Origin: Theobroma cacao
Taxonomy: Eukaryota; Streptophyta; Magnoliopsida; Malvales; Malvaceae
Direction of reading: 5' to 3'
Length of the DNA stretch: 64,000 bases
NCBI RefSeq assembly: GCF_000208745.1
Contig: NC_030858.1
Span: 31,782,721 to 31,846,720, forward strand
Shown: positions 25,181 to 36,714 of the stretch, piece after piece
How the letters are laid out: every line of letters begins with the position of its first letter
Position numbering within the stretch: position 1 is the first letter of the stretch
Translations under genes and position numbers: made by a program
Notes under the pieces: model-generated
Told to the model about the DNA's origin: nothing
What the model saw: the letters and a program-made list of their open reading frames with translations, nothing else
Databases searched by the model: none

Positions 25181-26771
25181 TGTTTTCGATTTTGCACACA
25201 CAAGTATACGTATTGAACAAGTAATATAGATAGTAAGTCCAAAATCGTATCCCATAGAGATTTCTTCCTAATTGTTCATTAAGTACCAAAATTATGACTG
25301 ATCAATCTTATTCAAGTAACTTGTTTTTGTAGAAAATTAATTAAATCTAAATTCAATTTAAAACTAAATTAATTAACAAAAACTAAAAATTCACTAAAGA
25401 AAGGTAATAGATTAAAACCTAGGATTATGGGTTCATTCAACATTTCATCTGATACAAGTCTTCGTTGAGATGCTTGCACAAATATCTAACTTAATTGGAT
25501 CATTATATGTTTATAGCAATCAATTAAATAAAGTTCATTAAGCTAGTGTTCTAATTTGGTTATATATGGCAATTGGCGTACGTCTACCTAAATCGTGAAT
25601 TAGATCACCTAATTGACATGAATATGCACTATTTAAATTTAGTCCAATCTAAAATCTCTTTGTCGAATTTCAATTAGATTCACAAATTAGTTAATTGTTG
25701 ATCAGACAATTAAAAACGTTAAGAACAAATTTAAATAAGCAAAATTATACCCGTTCATAGTAAATAAAGAGAAACAAATATTCAGACTACATGTTGAAAT
25801 CCACCACAAGCCTAGAAAAATAGTTTAGCTCATAATATCTATTAAAAACTTCATCCAAAGAAAATTAGCCATTAATACAAGTCAGGAAAATAAGAATAAC
25901 CCAAAAGTAGAGAGAGAAAACTAACAGTTGAAGTTTTGTGATCTTGATTCTCTCTCAAATTCTCTTGCTTTCTTACTTTGTTTTTGGTTCTTTTTCTCCA
26001 GAGAAATTGCTTGTTGCCTCCTCCCAGAAATCTCTGAAAAAGGCCCCTTAAATATCCTCCAAAACCTCTAACTTCCAAAATCTCGTAAGATGCTTATTTT
26101 TGGGAAATTCCTCTCAAAGGTTTTGTGTTGAAATCTGGCCTAAAAGTCTTTTCAGCATCATAGTGCTGGCTTCTTGATGATTTTTCTCCATTATCCCTTT
26201 TGAACTGGGCAAAATTGTAATTATGAAAGTTGTATCACTGTCTCATAGCTTCATAATGACTCAAGAATCACATCAATTGGACTTTTGGAGTGAAAGATAT
26301 TCTCAAAATACTGAATCATGTTCAGTCCATGTAGACTGCTGCAGTACTCCAACTTCAACAAGGATTTTGACTATGATCTGATCAGAAATGGGCAAAGTGA
26401 TAAACATCAAAGTTGTATACCTTCCTCTTATATTTCTAGTGGTCTAAGAATCACCTCATTTGGAGTTTGGTAGAGAGAGTTATGATCAAAATACCGCAAC
26501 ATATTTAGAAAATTCTGCACTTAATCATTCTTGCTCGATTCACCTCCACGAAGTTTTATGCACTTGCACACCTTCAAAACAAAGATTAAACTAGTGATGG
26601 CTCAAATTAGAACTTTTAACATAGAAATGAGGTAAAATTACCAAAATTAAAATATTCCAATAGGTATTAAACTTAATAATGAAAACCATAAAAACTATCT
26701 AAAATTACTTAAAAACTCAAGAACTTAACTATTTTGAATAATCAAAATAACTTTATATCATAGAGTTATCA
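25181..26771 (-). repeat. Single remaining LTR of the nested gypsy element
   Basis: It starts TGTTTTCGATTTTG and ends GAGTTATCA on the plus strand. It is about 1.59 kb, similar in size and end sequences to the 1.48-1.53 kb LTRs of the element at 35233-43100. Confidence 0.75.
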
Positions 26772-28060
26772 TTGCTTCTTTCCAATATGCAGAATCTTGA
26801 GACTTTATTGGCTCGTCATAAGGTGTGACTCCAAATTAAGACAATAAGGAATTTCATTATCTACATTTTCTTCTATTCCTTTTACTAGGAACATATAACA
26901 GTTGGATCAAAATCTTTTGCCTTTCTAGTCCTTTTTTCTTTTCCTTGTTTCTAGACTAGATTTATCATTATTTTCATTTTGTTCCAATGGAATGTCATTT
27001 GATTGAACTGATTGTAGTGGTTGTAGTTGTCTTGAAATAGATTTGCATCTATTTTCATCAAATATTGCATCTCTTGATTCAAAAACAATGTTAACCAAAA
27101 TTGAATCCTTTGGTTCAATTGCCATGAACCTATATCCTTTACTATATTGTGTATATCCTATGAATATGCATTCTATTCCTCTTTCATCCAATTTCTTTCT
27201 TTTGGTTTCCGAAACTTTAATTATAACTCTACATCCCCAAACCTTCAAATAACTAAGGTTTGGTCTCTTTTTCTTCGATTGCTTGTATGAGGTGGTTTTA
27301 GTTTCATTTTTAAGAACTCTATTTAATATGTGGCATTGATAAAACTTCTCCCAAAAAACTTTTTCCAAGGTCTAAATATGATAACATAGCATTTACCATT
27401 TTGGTCAAGATCTTATTTTTTTTTCTGCCACACTATTATGTTGTGGTGTGTAAGGTGCTGAAATATGATGGACAATCTCGGTGGAAGAAAAGTAACTTGG
27501 ATTATAATATTCTCCACCTCTATCCGATCTTAAGCACTTGATAAAAGACTCACATTATAATTCAACTTCTGATTTATAAACCTTAAATTTATAAACCTCT
27601 ATCCGATATAGCCGAGCGCTGACGCTGTGCTTACTTTATGTAGAACTCGCTCGAGTAGGCCTCCTAGTAAAAAAAAATACATAGCAATATCTAAAGAAAT
27701 CATTAATGAATGTGACAAAATATTTCTTTCTAGCTAATGTTGGTGTACTATGCATATGACAAACATCACTATGTATTAGTTTAAGTAATTTAGTATTTCT
27801 TTTAACTTTAGGAAAAGATTTCTTGTTATTTTTGTTAGCATGCATGTATTGCATTTGTCAATATTTTGATTAAATTCTAGAATTAAGTTTATTTTATACA
27901 TATCATCTAATCTTCTATAATTTAAATGGTCTAATCTATAATGCCATAAATAATAAGATTCTACCATATAAGCAGAAACAACAGCTTTATTCTTATTATC
28001 ATTAATAACATTTAATTTGAACATTCCCTCAAAAACAAGCTTGAAACCAAACTTATTCAA
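26772..28060 (-). pseudogene. Copia integrase and GAG-pre-integrase relic
   Basis: Minus-strand pieces include the GAG-pre-integrase phrase YYLWHYRLDHLNYRRL (near 27960), a zinc-binding CNTCMLTK, the integrase core pieces HSDVCHMHS and YFVTFINDFFRYCYVF (near 27700), then LRSDRGGEYY and the C-terminal block YLKVWGCRVI with GIECIFIGYTQYSKGYRF (near 27150). A short foreign GC-rich stretch replaces part of the core at about 27605-27665. The end of this piece, QDSAYWKEA at 26772-26800, is the start of the reverse transcriptase and continues on the far side of the nested gypsy element. Confidence 0.85.
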
Positions 28061-28361
28061 TAGACTTCCACACTCCTTTTGCCTTTAATTGTTGCTGAAG
28101 AAAAATTTTCATAATTAAACTTAAGTTCAACAGTCTTGTTGCCTTTAATTGTTGATGAAGAAAAATTTCCATGTATAGGAAATTTCAACACTCAGTTGGT
28201 GCTAAATTCTTGAATAAACTCTTATTATTGCACACATGCTTTATTGCTCTTGAATCAACTCAACAAGCATTATTTTCTTTAAGCATATTGATTTCAGAAA
28301 TCACGGCTACAAAATTTTTATAAGCATCTTTACTTGAAGAAGCATTTTTCTTCATTAATAA

Positions 28362-29133
28362 TCAACATTCTTTCTTAAAATGTCCTGATTTTTTGCAATG
28401 GAAGCATGTGCTTTTGTTCTTTTTTGTTTTGAATTTTGAACCATTGGCAATTTGTTTGAACTTCTTTTTCACAGATTTAGTGGTTTGTCTTTCCTCCACA
28501 ACATGTACTTTGACTTCACTAGAAACTTGTACTTGTTTCCAATATTCTTCTTTAATTTGAAGATGATTTACCAAAGGCTCAAGAGTTATTTCCTCTTTTC
28601 ATGATGGAGGAAGTTTGCTGAAATGGAGCACATAACTAAAGTTTCACCCATGTTAATCTTACATTGCTTAAATTGATTAAGCATTCTTTCAATCTCTCAG
28701 TGTTGTTCAATAACAGAACATTCATAAACCATTTAATAATTATTAAAGCGACTGTTAAGAAATTTCTTACTTGTTGCATCTTCTATCATATACCTTGCCT
28801 CTAGTTTGGCCCATAATTCTTTTGCAGTACCCTCATTCTAGTATGTGTCAAGTAAGCTATCAGTCATACCATTCAAAATGTGACCCTTGCACATATAATC
28901 TGCATTGTCCCATTTATGCCTTTCTCTGGTTGTAGCAACACATTCATTTTCACCTTTTTTTAGTCTAGGTGTAGTTTAGACATAAACAACTTTCAATGTT
29001 AGAATTGCATCTTCTTTCTCGATCTTAGAATGTTGCCACCATGAAACTAGTCCAATTTCACAAAACCAGAAGCCAATTCTCTTAGTGTTCCAATTGCGGC
29101 AGCTATTGTTAAAATGAAATAAAACTTTAAGAT
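28362..29133 (-). pseudogene. Copia gag relic with zinc knuckle
   Basis: On the minus strand the frame 28574-28362 carries CFHCKKSGHFKKEC, a CX2CX4HX4C zinc knuckle of copia gag. Upstream, the sequence up to the LTR at 29134 holds broken gag frames. This end should contain the primer-binding site directly beside the LTR, but the expected TGGTATCAGAGC-like sequence is not there. Confidence 0.75.
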
Positions 29134-30009
29134 TGTTAGAACACGAAACTGAAAAATCAAGAAATGGCTTCAAGGCAAGTAATAATGCCACTTTCCTTAA
29201 GGCTTTATTTACCCCTACGTATAGTGTGTAAAAGAGTTACCAACGTATAAGCCTTGAAGATACAATGAAGCCTAGTAATTGATGGCGTTTTGTATTGACG
29301 AAATCAATCCACTGGGCACTGGAGTATGGCAACATTATTAAACTTTTATAAAAATTTTTTGCAGCAAACGATATAGAAAAAAACTTGGAGAATATTAGAA
29401 AAGGAATGAGAGGTTGTTGTTTTTGTTTTTTTCATGTTTGTTTTGTTGTTCCAAAGGAAAGTATTTTTATAAGCGTAGGTGTCTGCTAGGAATGTTAACT
29501 CCATTATAATGAGAAAATATCCAAGAGGAAGGGGGGTGAATTAAATTTTTAAAAATATATTTTCTTTAAATCAAATTTCAATGAATGCAAGCTTGAAAAC
29601 AAGTTTCTCAAATTTGTTTTCACTTTAAAACATTCCAAAAATAAGTTAGTGAGCAAATGAATGAGCAATCAAGTTGAAAACAAATTTTCAAAACTCTTCA
29701 AAAAAAAAAGTGCACAAGTGTTTTAAAATGAATTAAGTGTGATTTGAAAAGTGAGTTGAAGAATAAATAAGTTTAAAAACAAATATTCAAATCTCTTCTC
29801 AATAAAGTAAAATGCACAAGTATGAAAAGTGAAGAGTAGAAAGCTATAAACAAATTTCTAAAACTTTTTCAAAACAAAATGCGCAAGTTCAAAGAAAAGG
29901 AAGAAGAAAAAAAAATGCAAAGAATTTATAGGTTCGGCCCTCTCCATAGGTGCTTACATTCTCTCCCTTGACTTACCAAAAGAATTTGAAATTCATTAAG
30001 AAACTACTT

Positions 30010-30200
30010 TTTAAAGGATCAAGTATAACCTTTACAAACCACTACCTTTTATGGATCAAACATAACCCTTTCCTTTTCAAGGATAAAGCATAACCTTTTG
30101 CCTTTTCAAGAATCAGGCATAACCTTTTACCTTTTTAAGGGTTAGGCGTAACCTTTACAACACTACCTTTTCAAGGCTTACGCATAACCTATCTTTCTCT
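30010..30200. repeat. Short tandem array, about 30-bp unit
   Basis: Six imperfect copies of a unit containing CATAACCTTT and CTTTTCAAGG are spaced about 26-35 bases apart. Confidence 0.7.
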
Positions 30201-30567
30201 TATAAGATCAAAGCAAATGTACCTCTAGAAAGTTGGTTTTGTTATGTAAGTACATAGAGGAAAAGTTTTGGAGAGCTAAAGATGATGACAAAAGATATGA
30301 GTGAAAGCACAGAGAATTTGAAGCTCAAAGATAGCTCACCAGCTTTTTAGAAGAATATGAGTGTCTTGTTCTAGCTTGATTTTTTTGTCATTTTTCTTTT
30401 CTTCTTCATCTCATTTTATTCTTGATCAATGATCTTTTTCTCTTTTCTTCTCCCATTCAAAATGTGTTGAAGAAGTCCCTTTTATACTTGGAAAAGTTTT
30501 ATAGCCATTGGGGATGACTTGGTAGGAAAACTAGTTGTTTTTCTTATCATTTTCGTGTCTAATGGTT

Positions 30568-30820
30568 GTTTTTTAAAGTTTGTGAATCGACCTTTTTTTC
30601 TTGAGAAATCGATTTCTTTTGGTTTAGAGCATTCTGTCCTATAAGAATCAATCAGTGCATTCTTGAAAAGTCAATTCTTCTTGCCTCTGAAGCATTTTGT
30701 TTTTCGATAATCGACTTTTGCATTCTTGACAAGTCGATTCTTCTTGTCTTTGGAGCATTCTGTTTTTTAGGAGTCAATCTTTGCATTATTAAAACATTGA
30801 TTCTTCTTCATCCTAGATTT
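30568..30820. repeat. 63-bp minisatellite with TCGATT words
   Basis: The landmark GCATT(C/T)TG recurs at exactly 63-base spacing (landmarks at 30631, 30694, 30757). Each unit contains AAGTCGATTCTTCTTG or a diverged version. Confidence 0.75.
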
Positions 30821-31490
30821 TTAAGAATTGATCTCTTGCTCCTCCAGAAATTGATTCTTCTTACACTTTGGGTGCCAAGTTGAAAATTCAAATTTGCTTT
30901 TGCCCACTTCATCTTAATTCAATTCTCCTATATTTTCTTGTTTTCCAAGTTTTCAATTTTTGTCTTGCAATGTTAGAAGAATCAATCACTTGATGCTTGA
31001 TAAGTCGATTCTTGCTCTTCTAGTGGCTATTGTATCTTCAAGAATTGATGTTTCCTTTTCTAGCAGTTGATTCTTCTTGCTTGAGATTCAAAGTATTCAA
31101 AAGATTTTTCTTTTCATAAACAACTTCAAATAACAAGTTCAAATATCATTCAAGTAAAGAAACACTAAGCATTTCAAAAGTATTCAAAGATTACTTAAAC
31201 AAGAAATTTTGATCATTTTTGTTATTTCAAATTTTTTATCATTTTCAAGCTATTAAAGCTAATAGTGTCTACTCCCAACAAACACAGTTATGTTTGTTTC
31301 AAATAGTCACAACTATTGGTTTTTTCCAAAAAAAATATGACTTTTTTTTTTCTAATTTTCAATAGACATGACTTTTCTTTTATTTTCCAATATGGGATTG
31401 TGTCCCATATTTAATTTATTCGAAAATTTCCAACACACTTTTTTGGTTCATTCAATCACCAAATTCATTGACCACATTGTCAGTCCCAAT

Positions 31491-31990
31491 GAAGTGCTAG
31501 TAGAGGGGTGAATAGCACTTAAAAATATTTTGAAGGTAGCTGTTGAGCTTGAAAAACTTTTTGTATAATTTTGAAATGGAAAGTTTGAAACTTGTTGAAG
31601 TTAAAAGGTACATAGTAAGGAGAAGGTAGAGAGAAGTGGACAAAACACAAATATTTATAGTGATTCAGTTCCCTTAACGTACATCTGCTACCTTGATCTC
31701 TCAATCAAGAATTTTCAACCCAACTTCACTAAACCAGTAAAATTAATAGCTTCCACCAAGCTTTTACAAGGTGAGCTTTTAATCCAAACTCCAAACCCTT
31801 ACAACAACCCCTAAGACTTTCAAGCTTAGTCTGACCCTTAAAGTGTCTCTCACATTCTAAGTAAAACAAGAATAAAGAGAAGATAGGGCATAATTAATCA
31901 CCTAGCTGATCTAAGATGTACAAAGTTAAACTCAAAGCTCTTTTACAAAGATAAGAGTGAAGCATAATAGAAAAGAGAACTTTAAGACAC
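31491..31990. repeat. Non-coding repeat similar in layout to the LTR insertion
   Basis: It begins with AGAGGGGTGAATAGCAC, runs through an AT-rich non-coding stretch and contains TTATAGTGATTCAGTTCCC near 31660. The insertion at 29485 has the same order of marks (GGGGGGTGAAT, then TTATAGGTTCGGCCC). I take both as members of one widespread plant repeat type. Borders are not determined. Confidence 0.4.
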
Positions 31991-32309
31991 TTCACAGTAG
32001 GTTACATTGATGATATTTTGCAATCAGGACTAATGAAAGTTAAGCAAAAAATTATTGCAAATATGCGGCTGCAATACGCTTTTGAAATTATTACCAATAG
32101 TTGTGATAGCGAACCCTAAACCTTGCATAGTGAAGATATGGGAAGTTGTATGAACATTTTTGGTTGATACAATTAACTTTAATATATGTACATTTAATAC
32201 ATTAAGTTTTCATTTCAGACATAGTGCCTATGATGATTGCATGTTCGTAAATTAATTGGTTGTTTTACATTCAAGCAGTGATTTTTTAGTGTTGGCATGT
32301 TACTCATTA

Positions 32310-33730
32310 GCCAGGATGTGTAACAAGAAGTTATAACAACATCTAAAAAGCTGTGGTGTGTAACACTGTCAGAGTAAAACTAAATGGCGTGTAACAAGAA
32401 GATGTAAATGTTTCTAACAATCCATGGCGTGTAACAATATAAGACTTTTTTGAAATGGCGTGTCACAAGAAAATGTAAATGACATCTAACAAGCTATGTC
32501 ATTTAACATTGTCAGAGTTAAACTAATTAACGTGTAACAGGAAGGTGTAAACTTTTCTAACAATCCATAGCATGCAACAATATCAGACTTTTTTGATATG
32601 GCGTGTTACAAGAAGATGTAAACGACATCTAACGAGCTGTGGCGTTTAACACCGTTAGAGTAAAACTAAATAGCATGTAACAGGAAGATGTCAATTTTTC
32701 TAACAATCTATGGCGTGTAACAATATAAGATTTTTTTGAAATGGCGTGTCACAAGAAGATGTAGACGACATCTAACAAGCTGTGGTGCTTAACACTATCA
32801 AAGTAAAACTAAATGGCGTGTAATAGAAAGATGTAAACTTTTCTAACAATCTATGGCATGTAACAATATAAGACTTTTTTGAAATGGCGTGTCACAAGAA
32901 GATGTAAACGACATCTAAAAAGCTGTGAGGTTTAACACAGTTAGAGTAAAACTAATAATGTGTAATAGGAAGATGTAAACTTTTCTAACAATCCATGGCG
33001 TGCAATAATATAAGACTTTTTTGGAAATGGCATGTCACAAAAAGATTTAAATGACATCTAACAAGAGTTGCTGCTAACAATATAAGACTTCAACATCATA
33101 GCACATCATAAGAATATGCAAACGACATCTAACAAGCTTAGTGAGTAACAATATAAGACTTCTTTGAAATGGTGTGTAACAAGATATACTTTTTGAAATG
33201 GCGTGTCACAAGAAGATGTAAACGACATTTAACAAGTGTGGCATGTAGCAATATAAGATTTCAATGAAATGACGTGTCACAGGATGTAAACGACATCTAA
33301 CAAGTTTGGTGTGTAACAATATAAGACTTTTTGAAATGGCATGTCACAAGAAGATGTAAACGACATCTAACAAGCATGGCGTGTAACAATATAAGACTTC
33401 AATGAATGGTGTGTCACAAAATGTAATTGACATCTAACAAGCTTGGCGTGCAACAATATAAGACTTTTTGAAATGGTGTCACAAGAAAATGTGAATGGCA
33501 TCTAACAAACGTGGCATGTAACAATATAAGACTTCAATTAAATGGCGTGTTACAAGATGTAAACGATATCTAACAAGTTTGGCTTGTAACAATATAAGAA
33601 TTTTTGAAATGGTGTGTAACAAGAAAATATTAACGACATCTAACAAGCTGTAGCGTGTAACACCATATGAGTAAAACGAAATGGCATGTAACAACAGGTA
33701 AATGACATATAACAAGCCGTAGCGTGTAAT
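32310..33730 (+). repeat. Left tandem array of the MULE, 143-bp and about 69-bp periods
   Basis: The word ATGGCGTGT(C/A)ACAAG recurs at 32384 and 32455, then 32598, 32741, 32884 and 33027 (each 143 bases apart). Units then shorten: 33198, 33269, 33336, 33406, 33473, 33542, 33609 and 33681 (67-72 apart). Each 143-bp unit contains two half units with CATCTAACAAGC and TTTTCTAACAAT, so the long unit is a diverged dimer. No spacer of unique sequence separates units. Confidence 0.85.
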
Positions 33731-35232
33731 CACATTACAATGAAATCTACTAAATATTAGAAGCAATTAAGAAGAAAATATTTTTCATTTCAGACCTTGT
33801 CATTTTAGACCAGATACAATGATGACATTTTCTTTGAATTTATCATTACAAACTAGAATAACAAGCTAGAATAACAAGATGTTGAAATATCAACTCAGTC
33901 CATTATTAGATAACAAACACAAAATATAAATGCAAGAAAATTTAAAAGGAAATTGTGAGAAAGGTATTGGACATGGTTTACACAGTTAGTTAGGTCGACC
34001 CACTATATTTATCTACAAGACACATTACATTTTCAGACATTGTCCTTCGTATTGGATAGGTGTTGCGTGTGTGATTGGTTTGTCTGTAAATTGAACATGT
34101 TTTCGGTCATCGTCCTCGTGGAGAAGTCGTCTAACTTGGAGATGGTACCAGATTTGTGGATAAAACTGTAAACGAAGATGGGCAATTTTGTTTATTATGC
34201 CCGACCTTCTTGCATTGTGAACATCTCCGTGGTAGACTGTTTTCCTAGCTAATGGAATCCTTTTCCTCCTAGGTCTTCCCGTTTGACCTGACCAAGGTGG
34301 TGGCAAAACGATGATTTGTTTCAAATTAGAAGGATGTACTAGTCACTAGGATGCCTAACCGAGGGAATGGACCCACCATAACCCTCCACTAAAGAGGTTG
34401 TCTTGTAGTAGTTTGCGTAGAATTCAATGGCTTCATGTTTGCACTTACTGAAAAATCCAATGAACTCAAATAACAGATAAAGTTATGTTTATTATTAATC
34501 AAATAACAGATAAAGATATTCGTACCTTATTGCCGCGATGGCTTGGTAGCATGGTAGTAGATCTGTCTGTAGCTCAAAACATGAACACGTCTTTCTAGAC
34601 AAGTTTACAAGTTTGTCTATCTTCCCCGTCTTTAACTTAGAACTCCACTCGATTGATAGGTTTAGCTAGAAACTGATGTGCATAATTGAACCATTTGCTC
34701 AACTACTTGATAGCCCAAGGGTTGAGGGGCGTGGTCACCTTGACGGCTTCCTTGTATCTGTCATGGAACCAACACTGGAATATATCTCTGATGAGCTCGA
34801 TTAGAATAGTGCTTGTCAGTTGTCTTGCATGCTTCAAGCAGGAGTTAACACATTCCGTAATGTTGGATGTCGTGAGTTGGTATTGCCTTACCGGTGACCA
34901 TGCACGTGCCTATATCTTAGGGTTTATTCTTATAAGGTCAAAATGGGCTCCTACATGAACTTGTTTTTGAAGTTTTTTTTTTCAAGTGGTAACCGCATAA
35001 ATTGTGGTGCATTTCTGGGTATGCAATTTGGATTGCTTTCTTAATACTGAGATGTTGATTAGAAATGAACATAGTGCTTTTAGGACAACCAACCGCATCA
35101 CACAGGCTGCTAAGAAACCACATCCATGAGTCTTCGTCCTTAATATGGCCTATGCCAAATGCAACCAGATATAAGCACTCGTTCACATCTTTGCATACAG
35201 TGACAAACAAAACAACCTTGAACCTGTCTTTT

Positions 35233-36714
35233 TGTTGTTGAATTTTCTACTCACGCAAGCGTATATATCGCATAGATAATATAGAGATGAGTAGAGTGTC
35301 GATCCTATAGAGAATTGAATTAATCTTTATTGTTAATTATTAAAATTAACACACCTTAATTTTATCTAAACAATTAAAAAGAAAGATTTTAAACTAATAA
35401 ACTCATAAGTAAAACTAAAACTTAATCTAAAATCTATTAGCAAATTTACTTTATTAAATGTGAATGACTACCAGACCTAAGATTATGATATCCCTCAATA
35501 CTTTATCTAATTATTGTCTCTCTCTCTTAGCTTAGTTTAATAGATTAAGTTGCTAACCTAGAGTCCTAAATTATTTACAAGTCTCTGTCGACTTTCTCAT
35601 AAAAATACCATTCTCAATTAATTTACTATATGTCTATGCAAATTATATTGAAGAAAGATTCATTAAGTTTGTGCTTTAATTTTGGCTATGTATGGCTTAT
35701 AGGTGTATGTCTACTCTATATGCAAATCAAACTATCTATCATCTAAATGTATTCGATCATAAGCTATTTTATTCAAGGTCTACCTAAATCTCCTTCGTCA
35801 AGGTTTAACCTAGATTTCCAATTCAATCTAATTGGTGGCTAGTCAATTATAAGCATTAGGAACATAATAAAATAAACAACTTAAATCCATCAAACATAAG
35901 TAAAAAAGAGATAAATAATTTAGACTATATATTGATTTCAATCATAATCTTAGATTAAAAACTTAGTTCCCTATTAAGTCATACATCATCATTGAATAAA
36001 ATTTACACATTAAAACTAAGAGAATAAAAGAATAACAAAAAGATAGAAAAAACCAACGATTGTCTTCTTGATCTCTAAATCTCCTTGAATTCTTCGAATT
36101 CCTTCAATGACTCTGTAGCTTGACTTTTCGATGTCAATCTGGTGTTTTCTTGCTTCTTTTTTTCATCAAGTCCTCTGAAAGGTTATTTTTATAGGCTTTG
36201 AAGTTAAGCCAAGTTGGGTGAAGAAAGAAGTCAATTTCAGCTGGGATGTCCTCATCAGACTATGTAAGTCACAGCCTTACCTAATTAATTAACAGAAATC
36301 GCAATTACTCTAAGATTACTGCAGTACGTTAACTTCAGTAAGATTTTTGATCATGTTACATACCGAAATGGGTGAAGTGGTAAACATAAAAATTGTATAT
36401 TTTTCTCTTCTCTTTCCAATGGTTTAAAAATCTCTTCATTTGAAGCTTTGTAGAGAAAGTTATGGTCAAAATACCGAAATGTATGCAGTGTAAGTCTGCA
36501 TCTCGAAATTGCTCTCCATCTTTCACTAAAATTTTTCTTTCAAATACCTACAAAAGTACAAATAAATCAATAACAACCTATCTTAACAATATAAACACCA
36601 ATTTAAGCATAAAATTAACTATGATTAGATTGACTCACCTATGCATTACTGCAAAAAGTAAGCCAAATTATTATCAAAATTATGCTCAAATAACTCTATA
36701 TCATAGAGTTATCA
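35233..36714 (-). repeat. 3' LTR of the gypsy element
   Basis: It aligns along its length with 41575-43100. It lacks about 44 bases present near 42985-43030 in the other copy. Confidence 0.88.

Larger units (their letters stand above)
22438..26771 (-). mobile_element. Partial non-autonomous gypsy element nested in the copia polymerase
   Basis: It shares its interior and LTR style with the element at 35233-43100. The 5' LTR (minus orientation) is 25181-26771, ending on the plus strand in the same ATCATAGAGTTATCA. The primer site at 25157-25174 reads TCCCCGGTAACGACTTCA, close to the 3' end of plant tRNA-Asp. Gag relics occupy about 24450-25080. From about 22438 the plus strand reads CCCCAAACTTAAGACTTTTG, the polypurine-tract side, and then switches directly to copia code. 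The 3' LTR is therefore absent. No reverse transcriptase or integrase relic is visible in the 1.6 kb between gag and the tract. Confidence 0.8.
29485..31264. mobile_element. 1.78-kb insertion of unknown class in the copia LTR
   Basis: The insertion is delimited by comparing the two copia LTRs. The hexamer GTGTCT lies before it (29479-29484) and again at its end (31265-31270), so it made a target duplication of about 6 bases. It has no coding capacity. Within it are the phrase GAAGGGGGGTGAATTAAAT near 29527, a tandem array of about 30-bp units with the word GCATAACC (30010-30200), and a 63-bp array (about 30570-30820). Its ends do not start TG or end CA and show no obvious inverted repeat, so the class is open. 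Confidence 0.75.
19896..31435 (-). mobile_element. Full-length copia retrotransposon carrying two nested insertions
   Basis: Two LTRs of about 516 bp (19896-20411, and 29134-29484 plus 31271-31435) start TGTTAGAA. The right one ends TTCCAACA, the left one CCAATA. The five bases before the left LTR (19891-19895) and after the right LTR (31436-31440) are both CACTT, a perfect target-site duplication. Coding relics run on the minus strand in copia order: gag zinc knuckle near 28370, GAG-pre-integrase near 27900, integrase 26925-27854, reverse transcriptase at 26772-26924 and 21640-22437, RNase H 20900-21640. Stops and frameshifts are everywhere, so it cannot be autonomous. The two LTRs differ by roughly one base in six over the first 220 bases compared by eye, so it is old. 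It is interrupted at 22438-26771 and 29485-31264. A typical initiator-Met primer site next to the 5' LTR is not recognisable. Confidence 0.9.
29134..31435 (-). repeat. 5' LTR of the copia element, split by an insertion
   Basis: The LTR halves are 29134-29484 and 31271-31435, together 516 bases, equal to the intact copy at 19896-20411. The break falls in the sequence that reads ATAGGTGCTTATTCCCAACA in the intact copy. Confidence 0.9.

Noticed and set aside
32310..33730. CRISPR-like regular repeats
   Set aside because: The genome is a plant, the units are contiguous without unique spacers, and the repeats are diverged. It is a tandem array.
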